Shown piece after piece: positions 36,683 through 46,111 of a stretch of DNA of 64,000 bases. Numbering within the stretch: the first letter of the stretch is position 1; the number at the start of each line of letters is the position of its first letter. The position numbers were made by a program, and so were the translations under genes. The notes beneath the pieces were generated by a model, which had not been told where the DNA came from, did no database searches, and saw only the letters and a list, made by a program, of their open reading frames with translations. The stretch is from Ruminococcaceae bacterium UBA7075 (lineage in GTDB: Bacteria; Bacillota; Clostridia; Oscillospirales; Acutalibacteraceae). Location: assembly GCA_002493635.1 (NCBI GenBank), contig DKZL01000012.1, positions 23,641 to 87,640 of the forward strand, written 5' to 3'.

Positions 36683-38004
36683 TACTTTTCTCCCCGCTCT
36701 CTTATTACAATTTTAACAGGTGTTCCCTCAAGTGCAAACGTTTCTCTGATTCTGTTTTCAAGATAACGCTGGTACGAGAAGTGGAACAGCTGTGCGTTGT
36801 TGCAGAAGAAAACAAATGTAGGCGGCTTTACCGATGCCTGCGTCATATAGAAAATCTTAAGACGTTTACCCTTGTCAGAAGGAGGCTGAACTCTTGTTGT
36901 AGCCTGTGCCAGAAGCTCGTTGAGCATACCTGTCGTAATTCTGCGGTTTGCAGCTTCATTGCTTGAAACTATACATTCAAACAACTTATCAATTCTTAAA
37001 CCTGTCTTTGCAGAGATAAACACCTTTGGAGCATATGACATAAAAGCAAAATCAGCGTCAAGCTTTTTCTTGAATTCCTGCATAGTCTTGTCATTTTTCT
37101 CTATTGCATCCCACTTGTTGACAGCTAATATACATGCTCTGCCTGCGTCGTGTGCAAGTCCTGCAACCTTTGTGTCCTGTTCGGTAACACCGACTGATGC
37201 GTCAATCATAATTACACATACATCGCTGCGTTCAATCGCCATTTTTGCACGCAGGATGCTGTACTTTTCAATATTATCATAAATTTTGCTCTGACGTCGC
37301 AAACCGGCTGTATCTGTAAAGTTAAACCTGCCAAACTTATTTTCTACAAGCGTATCAATAGTATCTCTTGTTGTGCCTGCAATGTCGGACACAATACATC
37401 TCTCTTCATTTGTAATTTTATTTACAAGCGAGGATTTGCCTGCGTTCGGCTTACCGATTACAGCTACATTTATTACTGCTTCGTCCTCATCAGCCGAACA
37501 GTCAAAGTCAATACATTCAAATACTCTGTCAAGTAAGTCACCTGTGCCGTGACCGTGAACGGCAGAAACCTGTACAGGGTCACCTAAACCAAGGTTATAA
37601 AACTCATAAAAATCAGCGTCAGGTTCACCAATTCCGTCACATTTATTTACGCAAAGCACAACAGGCTTTCCTGATTTTTGAAGCATCTGTGCAACATCCA
37701 TATCAGTTGCCACAAGTCCGCTTTTAATATCTGTAACAAGAACTATAACATTTGCCGTATCAATTGCAAGCTGAGCCTGACGGCGCATCTGTACAAGAAT
37801 TATATCATCTGATTTCGGCTCGATACCGCCTGTATCAACCACAAATGCAGACTTACCGCACCACTCAATGTCGCCGTAAATTCTGTCACGGGTAACACCC
37901 GGGGTGTCATCAACTATCGAAAGTCGCTGACCGATAAGCTTGTTAAAAAGCGTTGATTTGCCGACATTTGGTCTGCCGACAATAGCTATTACAGGTTTAT
38001 TCAT
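36682..38004 (-). CDS. der: Ribosome biogenesis GTPase Der (EngA)
   Basis: Der binds the 50S subunit during assembly. The 440-residue product has two tandem GTPase domains: GRPNVGKST with NKCD in the first, and GKPNAGKSS with NKWD in the second. A KH-like C-terminal domain follows (about 355-440). Length and motif order are complete. Confidence 0.97.
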   Translation of the reverse strand: MNKPVIAIVGRPNVGKSTLFNKLIGQRLSIVDDTPGVTRDRIYGDIEWCGKSAFVVDTGGIEPKSDDIILVQMRRQAQLAIDTANVIVLVTDIKSGLVATDMDVAQMLQKSGKPVVLCVNKCDGIGEPDADFYEFYNLGLGDPVQVSAVHGHGTGDLLDRVFECIDFDCSADEDEAVINVAVIGKPNAGKSSLVNKITNEERCIVSDIAGTTRDTIDTLVENKFGRFNFTDTAGLRRQSKIYDNIEKYSILRAKMAIERSDVCVIMIDASVGVTEQDTKVAGLAHDAGRACILAVNKWDAIEKNDKTMQEFKKKLDADFAFMSYAPKVFISAKTGLRIDKLFECIVSSNEAANRRITTGMLNELLAQATTRVQPPSDKGKRLKIFYMTQASVKPPTFVFFCNNAQLFHFSYQRYLENRIRETFALEGTPVKIVIRERGEK

Positions 38005-38071
38005 TTGCTGTCACTCCTTATAATAGAGTTGAACTTACCGTTCGTTATTATACAATTATTATTGACAAAAC

Positions 38072-38098
38072 AAAAGGGCAACCAAAGTTGCCCAAAAT
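38072..38098 (-). terminator. Terminator downstream of rpmF
   Basis: GGGCAAC pairs with GTTGCCC around a four-base loop, followed on the minus strand by TTTTGTTTTG. Confidence 0.8.
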
Positions 38099-38112
38099 GT
38101 TTTGTAAATTAA

Positions 38113-38298
38113 TTACTCTGCGTCTTTAGCGATAACCTGTCTGCCGTTATACATACCGCAGTTACCGCAAGCTCTGTGAGCTACCTTATATTCGCCACAG
38201 TTTGGACATACAGTAAGTGTCGGAGCGTTAAGCTTCCATACTGTTGAACGTCTTGAGCTCTTTCTTGCGTGTGATGTTTTTCTCTTTGGTACTGCCAT
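38113..38298 (-). CDS. rpmF: 50S ribosomal protein L32
   Basis: The 61-residue protein starts [19 protein letters not shown] and contains a zinc site with CPNCGEYK and CGNCGMYNG, the form of L32 that binds zinc. ATG 38296-38298 has AAGGAGGTC upstream. It follows the DUF177 (YceD) gene after 22 bases, the usual bacterial pairing. Confidence 0.97.
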   Translation of the reverse strand: MAVPKRKTSHARKSSRRSTVWKLNAPTLTVCPNCGEYKVAHRACGNCGMYNGRQVIAKDAE

Positions 38299-38320
38299 TA
38301 CAAAGACCTCCTTATTTATA

Positions 38321-38815
38321 TTAATCCATAAGTTGTTTAAGTATCTCAAGCCTCGGGTCAATTTGATGTCTGTTGCAGGAGCACTCACCTTCATTAAGGT
38401 TATGTCCGCAGACAAAGCACAAGCCCTTGCAGTCACTTTTGCAAAGATTTTTCTGAGGAAGTGACAGCAATACATCCGAAATAACAATTTCGTCAAGCTC
38501 GAGTGTAAAATCAGGTGTTTCAATATAATCGTCGTTGCCGTCATCAACCAAGGTCTGAGCCAGATTATGACTGAATTTCATCTTCATATGCTTTGTAAAC
38601 TCACTTGAACACCTGTCGCAATTACGAGTGTAATCAAACACAACATTAAGCTCAAGGCTTACAAGACTTGCTCTATTCCTTGCTGTTGCGGTAACATCAA
38701 GCGGAGTCTTGAATGGAAAAACGCCGTCAATGTCAATATCTGCAATATCAAGCTTGTAATTAACTTGTTTTTCTTCGCCCTCATTCTGAAAGACTGACTT
38801 AAGTTCAAAAAGCAT
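38321..38815 (-). CDS. DUF177 protein (YceD family)
   Basis: A 164-residue protein with the DUF177 cysteine motif CDRCSSEF and, further on, [20 protein letters not shown]. The family is linked to 23S rRNA and large-subunit assembly in several bacteria and is almost always encoded directly before rpmF, as here. The upstream region (38816-39017) is very AT-rich and likely contains the promoter. Confidence 0.9.
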   Translation of the reverse strand: MLFELKSVFQNEGEEKQVNYKLDIADIDIDGVFPFKTPLDVTATARNRASLVSLELNVVFDYTRNCDRCSSEFTKHMKMKFSHNLAQTLVDDGNDDYIETPDFTLELDEIVISDVLLSLPQKNLCKSDCKGLCFVCGHNLNEGECSCNRHQIDPRLEILKQLMD

Positions 38816-39017
38816 TTATTGCACCTCTTGACCGCATAACGCATATTAAAACGCTGTCTATTATTATACAAAAGGTTTGCCCCTTTGTCAACTGAAAAAT
38901 ATTATAAAATATGTAATATTTTAAAGAAAAATATCATATAAAAAGGATAATATTCTAAATCAGAATATTAATCAAAGTATTATTCAAAACAATGTTTTAT
39001 ATAAGCAAAATTTGTGT

Positions 39018-39401
39018 TCAATAATTAGGTGGAACCTGCATAAAAAACATAAACATAAACACATATAAAAGGATTATAAAAATCGTAGAAAGCACAAACA
39101 ATACTCCGCCTACGATTAGCATAATCTTGCTGTACTTTGCATATTTGTCAGCCTTAATGAAGTCACCGACAATAAAAGAGTCCTTCATAATGTTGGTAAA
39201 CACAAGACTTAAAATTCCGAAAAGCGGAATAAACATAATCTCAGCGATTGATAGTGCAAACAAAGCAGTAAAATGATACTTTTTCTTCATCTGTTCCAAA
39301 TATCCGTACATATTCATATTGATATTCGGTACTTGGTTAAAGCCTGTAGGGGGCTGTGCGTAGCCGTCTTGCGGCATTTGCGGGTTTTGATATTCATTCA
39401 T
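39018..39401 (-). CDS. Small two-helix membrane protein, CD225/dispanin-like layout
   Basis: The 127-residue product has a Pro/Gln/Asn-rich N-terminus (1-40), a first helix (ALFALSIAEIMFIPLFGILSL) and a loop GDFIKADKYAKYSKIM. A second helix rich in Phe and Ile follows. The loop resembles CD225/dispanin proteins, where an Ala-x-x-x-Ser pattern joins the two helices; this is a weak match. AAGGAA precedes the ATG. Confidence 0.55.
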   Translation of the reverse strand: MNEYQNPQMPQDGYAQPPTGFNQVPNINMNMYGYLEQMKKKYHFTALFALSIAEIMFIPLFGILSLVFTNIMKDSFIVGDFIKADKYAKYSKIMLIVGGVLFVLSTIFIILLYVFMFMFFMQVPPNY

Positions 39402-39436
39402 AGCTATTCCTTAACCTTTCGGACTGATTGCAAAAA

Positions 39437-39808
39437 TTAAACTTCTGCAATAACCTCAACTTCAACCAAAACATCTTTTGGAAGCTGTTTTACTGCAACA
39501 CAGGAGCGTGCAGGTTTTTCTGTAAAATATTTTCCGTAAACACCGTTAAACGCTGCAAAATCCTCCATATTTTTAAGGAAACATACTGTTTTTACGGTTT
39601 TTTCAAGAGAAGTACCTGCCTCTTCAAGAACATTTTTGAGATTTGTGCATACCTGCTCGGTCTGCTCCTCAATTGTTGCAGCCTCAACATTGCCAGTCTG
39701 CGGATTAATTGCAATCTGACCTGATGTAAATACCAAGCCATTCACCTTTACAGCCTGTGAATAAGGACCAATTGCATCAGGTGCGTTTTTTGTGTAAATC
39801 TTTTCCAT
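39437..39808 (-). CDS. ridA: RidA-family reactive intermediate deaminase
   Basis: RidA hydrolyses reactive enamine/imine products released by PLP enzymes such as threonine dehydratase. The 123-residue protein has the family signature (GPYSQAVKVNGLVFTSGQIA at residues 17-36) and the C-terminal SCVAVKQLPKDVLVEVE, with the catalytic Arg just before it. It lies 31 bases downstream of ilvA, whose 2-aminoacrylate/aminocrotonate by-products it would detoxify. Confidence 0.95.
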   Translation of the reverse strand: MEKIYTKNAPDAIGPYSQAVKVNGLVFTSGQIAINPQTGNVEAATIEEQTEQVCTNLKNVLEEAGTSLEKTVKTVCFLKNMEDFAAFNGVYGKYFTEKPARSCVAVKQLPKDVLVEVEVIAEV

Positions 39809-39839
39809 TATAATTACCTCCGTTAATATAAAAGTAAAT

Positions 39840-41033
39840 TTATACGAGCTTAAATCCTGCTCCCGTAAGAGCGTCTGAAATTTCCTTTACGTGCTCAAAG
39901 TCACGGGTTTCAAGAACAATTCTCAGATAGCAGCCTGTAACGTCACTGCCCTCACTTGCTCTCTCGTGATGAACAGAGATTACATTTGCGCCCTTATCGG
40001 CAATAATCTGAGATACAGCCAGAAGCTGACCCGGTTTATCAAGAAGTTCAACGCAAATTGTCTGCTGTCTGCCTGTCATCAAAAGACCACGCTTGATAAC
40101 ACGTGAAAGAATTGTTACATCAATATTACCGCCCGAAACAATGCAAACAACCTTTTTGCCCTTAAGAGGAAGCTTGTTGAACATTACCGCGGCAACAGGA
40201 GCCGCACCTGCACCCTCGGCAATCATCTTCTGACTTTCGATAAGCTGTAAAATTGCAGAAGATATTTCATCATCAGAAACAGTAACAATATCATCAACAT
40301 ATTTTTTTACGAGTTCAAAGGTATTCTCACCCGGCTCTTTAACCTGAATACCGTCGGCAATGGTTGAAACATTGTCAAGATGAACAGCTTCGCCCTTTTT
40401 TATGGATTCATACATTGAAGGAGCACCCTCAGCCTGTACGCCGTAAACCTTGATGTTGGGGTTGAGATTTTTTATTGCACAAGCTACACCGGAAATCAAT
40501 CCACCTCCGCCTATTGCACATACAACAGCGTCAACGTCAGGCATTTCATCAAGAATTTCAATTCCGATTGTGCCCTGACCTGCAATTACATTTTCATCAT
40601 CAAACGGATGAATAAATGTATAGTTGTGCTCGTCACGCTGTCTTAAAGCTTCGGCATAGGCGTCATCATAAACACCTTTTACCATACAAACCTCTGCGCC
40701 GTAATTTTTAGTCGCTTCAACCTTTGAAATAGGTGCACCGTCAGGCAAACATATAATCGACTTGATTCCATACTTGGTTGCCGCAAGAGCAACTCCCTGT
40801 GCATGGTTGCCGGCAGAGCAGGCAATTACACCCTTAGCCTTTTCCTCGTCAGTAAGCTGAGATATTTTATATCCCGAACCTCTTACCTTAAATGAACCGG
40901 TGTTCTGCAAATTTTCAGGCTTAAGATAAACCTCACATTCAGATGAAATTTTTTCAGCCTTAACAATATGAGTAGGTCTGATTACGTCTTTTAATACGTA
41001 AGAAGCGTGATAGATTTTATCAAGTGTTAGCAT
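39840..41033 (-). CDS. ilvA: Threonine ammonia-lyase (dehydratase) with ACT domain
   Basis: PLP enzyme turning threonine into 2-oxobutanoate and ammonia. The 397-residue product has the PLP lysine in NTGSFKVRGSGYK, the SAGNHAQGVA loop and the phosphate-binding CAIGGGGLISGVA. A C-terminal ACT domain (about 325-397) likely gives allosteric control. Length and ACT type fit the TdcB/IlvA short form; whether the role is biosynthetic or catabolic cannot be decided here. Confidence 0.92.
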   Translation of the reverse strand: MLTLDKIYHASYVLKDVIRPTHIVKAEKISSECEVYLKPENLQNTGSFKVRGSGYKISQLTDEEKAKGVIACSAGNHAQGVALAATKYGIKSIICLPDGAPISKVEATKNYGAEVCMVKGVYDDAYAEALRQRDEHNYTFIHPFDDENVIAGQGTIGIEILDEMPDVDAVVCAIGGGGLISGVACAIKNLNPNIKVYGVQAEGAPSMYESIKKGEAVHLDNVSTIADGIQVKEPGENTFELVKKYVDDIVTVSDDEISSAILQLIESQKMIAEGAGAAPVAAVMFNKLPLKGKKVVCIVSGGNIDVTILSRVIKRGLLMTGRQQTICVELLDKPGQLLAVSQIIADKGANVISVHHERASEGSDVTGCYLRIVLETRDFEHVKEISDALTGAGFKLV

Positions 41034-41141
41034 AATACTCTTCCTTTATTGCTTTATCTTTATTATTGTAAAACTTTATCCCCAAAAAATCAAGTTTTTT
41101 TGTATGTTTCATAAAAAAAGTTGCATATTACAAAGTGGCAA

Positions 41142-41411
41142 AAAAATGTGGCTCTATAATTAATGTTGGGGTAACAACCAACGGAGTCTTTAATAAAGTT
41201 CTGTGTAGGGGACGGCTTCCAGACGTCCCAAAACCTTGCCACAAGATGTCGTTTTTCCTGATTGCCGTTGGCAATCAGGCGGGACGTCAAGGATGCCGTC
41301 CCCTACGAACATAAAAAGATAACTTCAATAATACTCTAAGATTCCGATTGTTTGAATAAGCTATTTTTCTTTATATTATCACCCCAACTATTGACATTGA
41401 ACCAAAAATGT
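41142..41411 (+). mobile_element. Intact 254-bp MITE with 8-bp target duplication
   Basis: The element spans 41150-41403. Its left end begins GGCTCTATAATTAATGTTGG. The right end, reverse-complemented, begins GGTTCAATGTCAATAGTTGG, and both continue GGT. The 8 bases AAAAATGT directly repeat at 41142-41149 and 41404-41411. The core is a long imperfect palindrome (41205-41229 against 41281-41306, opening GTAGGGGACGGC) with an inner perfect stem, CCTGATTGCC pairing with GGCAATCAGG. No gene is inside. Ends and 8-bp duplication fit a MITE mobilised by an ISL3-type transposase. Confidence 0.88.
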
Positions 41412-41426
41412 CCAAAAAGCAGAAAA

Positions 41427-41466
41427 AGAGAAAAGCCCCTGCAATAGGATACAGGAGACTTTTCCC
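41427..41466 (-). terminator. Terminator of the alcohol dehydrogenase gene
   Basis: AAAAGTCTCCTG (minus strand) pairs with CAGGGGCTTTT with one mismatch, followed by a pyrimidine-rich CTCTTTTTCTG. Confidence 0.75.
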
Positions 41467-41525
41467 AAAAGAGAATTTATGAAAAAAAGATTATAAGCTT
41501 TTACGGATGTACTATGTGAGATAAA

Positions 41526-42743
41526 TTAAAAATCAACCTCAGTATCGTAGTAGCAGCACTTGAGGAGTTTTTCCATTTCCTCCTGACTTGGCTGGCGAGG
41601 ATTAGAACCTGTACAAGCGTCGCCGATTGCATTCTTTGCAATCTCAGGCAATCTCTCAAGGAATACATCTTCAGGAACAAATCCCTGTTCTGTCGGATAG
41701 GAATCAGCGCCGTAATTCTTGATGCAATGAGGAATATTGAGGTCATCATTCATCTTGCGGAGATAATCAATAAGGAGTTTAATTTTCTCTTCTGTTGAAT
41801 CTCCTCCGAGACCCATAAAGTCAGCAATGTCACCGTATCTCTTAGCCGCAGTTTCATCCTTTGCGTTAAATGCAATTACCTTTGGAAGATACATAGCATT
41901 TGCAGCACCGTGAATGATATGTGCGCCGTAGTCAGCAAAAGCAGCACCTGTCTTGTGAGCCATTGAGTGAACAATTCCGAGCAAAGCATTTGAGAATGCC
42001 ATACCTGCAAGGCACTGTGCGTTGTGCATTGCATTTCTCTTATCTTCATCGCCGTTGTATGAATCAACAAGGTCATTCTGAATCATCTTGATAGCGTGCA
42101 AAGCAAGCGGGTCTGTATAATCGCAGTTAGCTGTTGAAACATAAGCTTCAATAGCATGTGTAATTGCATCCATACCTGTGTGAGCAACAAGCTTTTTAGG
42201 CATTGTCTGAGCAAGTGCAGGGTCAACAATAGCAACATCAGGTGTAATTTCAAAGTCGGCAATAGGATATTTGATACCCTTCTCATAGTCTGTGATGATT
42301 GAGAAAGCTGTAACCTCGGTCGCTGTGCCCGACGTTGATGAAATAGCGCAGAAATGAGCCTTTTTACGAAGTGCAGGGATACCGAATACCTTGCACATAT
42401 CTTCAAAAGTAATATCGGGATATTCATACTTAATCCACATTGCTTTTGCCGCGTCAATAGGTGAACCGCCGCCGATTGCAACAATCCAGTCAGGCTCGAA
42501 GTCAAGCATAGCCTGTGCGCCTTTCATAACAGTTTCAACTGACGGGTCAGGTTCAATACCCTCAAAAAGCTGAACCTCCATACCTGCTTCTTCAAGATAT
42601 GAAACAGCCTTGTCAAGGAAGCCGAAGCGTTTCATTGAACCGCCGCCGACACATACAATAGCTCTTTTACCCTTAAATGTTTTTAAAGCTTCAAGAGCGC
42701 CTTCACCGTGATACAAATCACGGGGTAAAGTAAATCTGAACAT
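41526..42743 (-). CDS. Iron-containing alcohol dehydrogenase
   Basis: This 405-residue enzyme is of the Fe-ADH family, similar to the alcohol dehydrogenase half of AdhE. NAD(P) contacts appear in IVAIGGGSPIDAAKA. The metal-binding residues lie in HTGMDAITHAIEAYVS, GIVHSMAHKTGAAF and HGAANAM. ATG 42741-42743 is chosen for GGAGG eight bases upstream. It likely reduces acetaldehyde or butyraldehyde during fermentation, as a single gene with its own terminator. Confidence 0.93.
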   Translation of the reverse strand: MFRFTLPRDLYHGEGALEALKTFKGKRAIVCVGGGSMKRFGFLDKAVSYLEEAGMEVQLFEGIEPDPSVETVMKGAQAMLDFEPDWIVAIGGGSPIDAAKAMWIKYEYPDITFEDMCKVFGIPALRKKAHFCAISSTSGTATEVTAFSIITDYEKGIKYPIADFEITPDVAIVDPALAQTMPKKLVAHTGMDAITHAIEAYVSTANCDYTDPLALHAIKMIQNDLVDSYNGDEDKRNAMHNAQCLAGMAFSNALLGIVHSMAHKTGAAFADYGAHIIHGAANAMYLPKVIAFNAKDETAAKRYGDIADFMGLGGDSTEEKIKLLIDYLRKMNDDLNIPHCIKNYGADSYPTEQGFVPEDVFLERLPEIAKNAIGDACTGSNPRQPSQEEMEKLLKCCYYDTEVDF

Positions 42744-42900
42744 TATTATTTCCTCCATTTAACAAATTTTGTATTTATTTTATTCACTGAAGATATTTTA
42801 ACACAACTTCATTATAAAGTAAATACTTTTTTTCGAAATAATATGTGAATTTTTTGTGAAAAATACACATTATTCCAATTAAGGATTAAAAATTATAAAC

Positions 42901-42951
42901 AGGGCTTTGCAAATTGACCGTTTTACTGATTCGGTTCAATCGCAAAGCCCT
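42901..42951 (-). terminator. Long hairpin terminator of the BceB-type gene
   Basis: AGGGCTTTGC-AAATTGACCG (42901-42920) pairs with CGGTTCAAT-CGCAAAGCCCT (42932-42951), about 18 base pairs, just beyond the permease stop codon. Confidence 0.9.
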
Positions 42952-42958
42952 TAATTTG

Positions 42959-45004
42959 TTATACTTTATCTTTAGCTCCGCTTACGATATTGTAGTAAGC
43001 GTTTGACGTAATTTTATACACAAGTGTATACAACAAAGCAAAGACAATAAAACTGATTATTGTTGTTACTGCAAACAATGTAACATTAAATAAATTAAAC
43101 ATCATAAGCAACTTTTGTATAATCGGGAAAGCAAATGCAAGATGCAGTCCTGCTCCGATAAGCGGAAGGAAAAATACTGTCAGAAGCTGAGAATTAATGC
43201 TTTTTCTTATTTCACGCTTTGTCATTCCCACCTTTTGCATAATCTCAAATCTTGCCTGATCCTCATAACCCTCTGAAATCTGCTTGTAGTAGATTATGAG
43301 AACTGCTGCAAATATGAACACTATGCTGAGAATTATTCCGAGATACAGAAATCCGCCGAATGTAGCATAAAAATCATCCTTATTTTCTGCCCTGCTCTCA
43401 ATATACTGAATCTTAAAAATTCCGCTTGAATCATTATTTTGATAAAAGCTCTCAAGCTCGTTATACAGTTCAATTTGTTTTTCTTTGTCAAGTCCCGTAT
43501 CAAAATTATATTGCCACCTGAGATTTATCATCATTGAACCGTCATCATATGCTATATTCTGAAAATTCTCAACCGTTTTTTCAATATCGGGAACAACCAA
43601 AAACATACTCGGAATCATAGACAATGCAGCATCGGCAGTGTCTGTAAACTTATCGATGTGCTTTTTTATTTTAAATGACCCGGCACGATTAAAACTAATG
43701 GTATCTTCATTATAATCATCACGGTAGACATAAAGCAAAGCCTCGTCGTCTTTAAGTGTTTCACTTGTATTCATCATTCGATTGTAGTCATCAAGCGGAA
43801 TAAAATAGAACTGATATACGTCTGAATATGATACCATATTTGAATAATTCATATATGAGCTGTCGCATTCAACCTCGTTATCCTCGAGTAATCCTGCTAT
43901 ACATGCAGTGCGATAATCAAAAATTTCATCGGGTTTTATATCATAATCTTCTGTAACATTTAAAATATCACTGCGAAGAGCAGATATATTTTCATCGCTC
44001 ATATCTTTTGCACTTAAGAAGCGATAATCCATATTAATCTCTTTCGGATAGCGACTGTAAAGTGAATCCTCGCAACCGAAATAAAGACAGGTAGTTGACG
44101 AAATCATAACAAGTACCATTGTGGCAAGTATGCAGACTGAGGCGAGTCCCGCACCGTTTCTCTTCATTCTGTATACCATTGATGAAACCGACACAAAATG
44201 ATTAGGTTTATAATAATAACCTTTACGCTTTTGCAGAATACGGCAAAATAACACTGAACCTGCAACCATCACCAGATATGTTCCGACAACAACCATTATT
44301 ACCGCCGCAAAAAACCAAAGAAGCGCTGATATAGGGTCCTCTATTGATACTGCAATATAATATGCCGCACCTAAAATCAAAATTCCGAGAAGTCCTAAAA
44401 ACCAATTACCTTTTGGCGGTTTTTCTCCTACATTTTCACTCTTCAAAAGCGAAACAGCACTTGAAAATCTGACTTGTCTTAGTGAATTAAAAAAGAGAAG
44501 TACAAATATTGCTCCGAATAAAATTAATGTCATACCGATTGCATCAAACGATACTGACAGTGTGTAATTAGTATCCTGCTGAATCATATTAGCCAAGCCA
44601 AGCTCCGCAAGTTTTGAAAAAGCGAAGCCGAAAAAAAGACCTGCTGCAAGTGAGATAAAAGCAATAATCAGAGTTTCCCACAAGAGAATAAGTCCTATGT
44701 TTCGCTTTCCCATACCAAGGATATTGTAAAGTCCTAATTCTTTTTTTCTTCGGCGAATTAAAAAAGAATTTGTGTAGAATAAGAATATACAGGCAAAAAT
44801 TGCAATAACCCAACTGCCCAGCCCAAGCATTGATTTTATTGTTCCCGAGCCTTTCAAATATACAACAGTATCGCTGTACTGCAAAAAGGAAATGATATAA
44901 TACATCATAACCATACCGACGCAGGTCAGGATGTATGGAATATACATCCGCTTATTTTTGCGGATTCCGTCAAACGCAAGCTTTGGATAAAATCCTGCTC
45001 TCAT
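42959..45004 (-). CDS. BceB-type ABC transporter permease (FtsX family)
   Basis: The 681-residue permease has ten predicted helices, two FtsX domains and a large extracytoplasmic domain (about residues 310-540) between helices 7 and 8, the layout of BceB-type peptide detoxification transporters. It overlaps the ATPase gene by four bases (ATGA). Such permeases usually work with an intramembrane-sensing kinase; a matching pair lies about 10 kb away at 55567-57230. Confidence 0.9.
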   Translation of the reverse strand: MRAGFYPKLAFDGIRKNKRMYIPYILTCVGMVMMYYIISFLQYSDTVVYLKGSGTIKSMLGLGSWVIAIFACIFLFYTNSFLIRRRKKELGLYNILGMGKRNIGLILLWETLIIAFISLAAGLFFGFAFSKLAELGLANMIQQDTNYTLSVSFDAIGMTLILFGAIFVLLFFNSLRQVRFSSAVSLLKSENVGEKPPKGNWFLGLLGILILGAAYYIAVSIEDPISALLWFFAAVIMVVVGTYLVMVAGSVLFCRILQKRKGYYYKPNHFVSVSSMVYRMKRNGAGLASVCILATMVLVMISSTTCLYFGCEDSLYSRYPKEINMDYRFLSAKDMSDENISALRSDILNVTEDYDIKPDEIFDYRTACIAGLLEDNEVECDSSYMNYSNMVSYSDVYQFYFIPLDDYNRMMNTSETLKDDEALLYVYRDDYNEDTISFNRAGSFKIKKHIDKFTDTADAALSMIPSMFLVVPDIEKTVENFQNIAYDDGSMMINLRWQYNFDTGLDKEKQIELYNELESFYQNNDSSGIFKIQYIESRAENKDDFYATFGGFLYLGIILSIVFIFAAVLIIYYKQISEGYEDQARFEIMQKVGMTKREIRKSINSQLLTVFFLPLIGAGLHLAFAFPIIQKLLMMFNLFNVTLFAVTTIISFIVFALLYTLVYKITSNAYYNIVSGAKDKV

Positions 45005-45768
45005 CTTCTGTCACCACCTGTCGCAAGCAATGTCAGCGTATCAGAAATCTTCTGATAAAGCTGCTGGTCAGTATCAGCGCCTCGGTAAATCTGGTGGAAC
45101 ACCTCTCCGTCCTTAATAAACAGCACTCTGTTTGCAACGCTTGCAGCTTTGACTGAATGTGTTACCATAAGAATTGTCTGTCCTACAAGTCTGTTTACCT
45201 CGCAAAAAAGTTTTAACAGCTCATCAGACGCCTTTGAGTCAAGAGCACCTGTCGGCTCATCCGCAAGAACCAGCTTTGGATTTGTTATTAATGCTCTTGC
45301 AACCGCTGCTCTTTGCTTCTGACCGCCCGAAACTTCGTACGGATATTTTTTCAGAAGTTCTGAAATACCAAGTCTTGCAGCAATAGGCATTAAACGCTCG
45401 TTCATCTCTTTATACGACTTGCCTGCAAGCACAAGCGGAAGATATATGTTATCCTCAATTGTGAATGTATCAAGCAGATTAAAATCCTGAAAAACAAATC
45501 CGAGCTTATCTCTGCGGAACTGACTGACAGACGAATCCTTGATTTTTGTCAAATCATTTCCATCAAGAATAACACTGCCGTTTGTAGACTTATCGAGAGC
45601 AGCCAGAATATTGAGCAGTGTTGTTTTTCCTGAGCCTGACTCGCCCATAATTGCAACAAACTCTCCGACTTCAACACTGAAATTCACATTCTTAAGCGCT
45701 TCAACCTTGTTTCCTCCAAATCGTGTTGAATACACCTTTCGTAATCCGTTTACTTCCAATATACTCAT
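45001..45768 (-). CDS. BceA-type ABC transporter ATPase
   Basis: The 255-residue ATPase has Walker A (GESGSGKT), the Q-loop in LGFVFQDFNLLDTFT, signature VSGGQKQR, Walker B VLADEPTGALDSK and the H-loop VTHS. It belongs to the MacB/BceA group. GGAGGATT precedes the ATG. It powers the downstream permease and is its translational partner. Confidence 0.95.
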   Translation of the reverse strand: MSILEVNGLRKVYSTRFGGNKVEALKNVNFSVEVGEFVAIMGESGSGKTTLLNILAALDKSTNGSVILDGNDLTKIKDSSVSQFRRDKLGFVFQDFNLLDTFTIEDNIYLPLVLAGKSYKEMNERLMPIAARLGISELLKKYPYEVSGGQKQRAAVARALITNPKLVLADEPTGALDSKASDELLKLFCEVNRLVGQTILMVTHSVKAASVANRVLFIKDGEVFHQIYRGADTDQQLYQKISDTLTLLATGGDRR

Positions 45769-45877
45769 AATTAATCCTCCGTTCGTTTTCCACTGAATAT
45801 TATTATAACACAGAAGTATATTTGAAGAGCATTTTTATTGGTCTTTCCTCTGCCCTTCAATATAATTTTAGCAGAAA

Positions 45878-46029
45878 CGGGAAATGCAACGCCATTGAAT
45901 CGGCTTACATTTCCCGCCTAAATCTTACGTTTCCGTAAGATTTTTATTTTTGCTGTCAGCTATTTTTCTGTAAACTATAATAAGTTCATATAACAATCAT
46001 AACCACCCGTTTGACGGGTGGTTATGATT
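45878..46029. other. Three consecutive hairpins in an intergenic gap
   Basis: Between the ABC operon and the broken secreted-protein gene lie three stems. CGGGAAATG pairs with CATTTCCCG (45878-45916). AAATCTTACG pairs with CGTAAGATTT and is followed by T (45920-45943), a terminator in appearance. A perfect 15-bp stem lies at 45995-46009 and 46015-46029, opening AATCATAACCACCCG with a five-base loop. The rest of the 45769-46112 gap shows no gene. Confidence 0.65.
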
Positions 46030-46111
46030 TCGGCAATTATTTTAACTTGATTTTTCCGCAGAATTTAAGATATTATGATAAAGAAAGAGTGTAGTTTACA
46101 GTCTCACCTGA

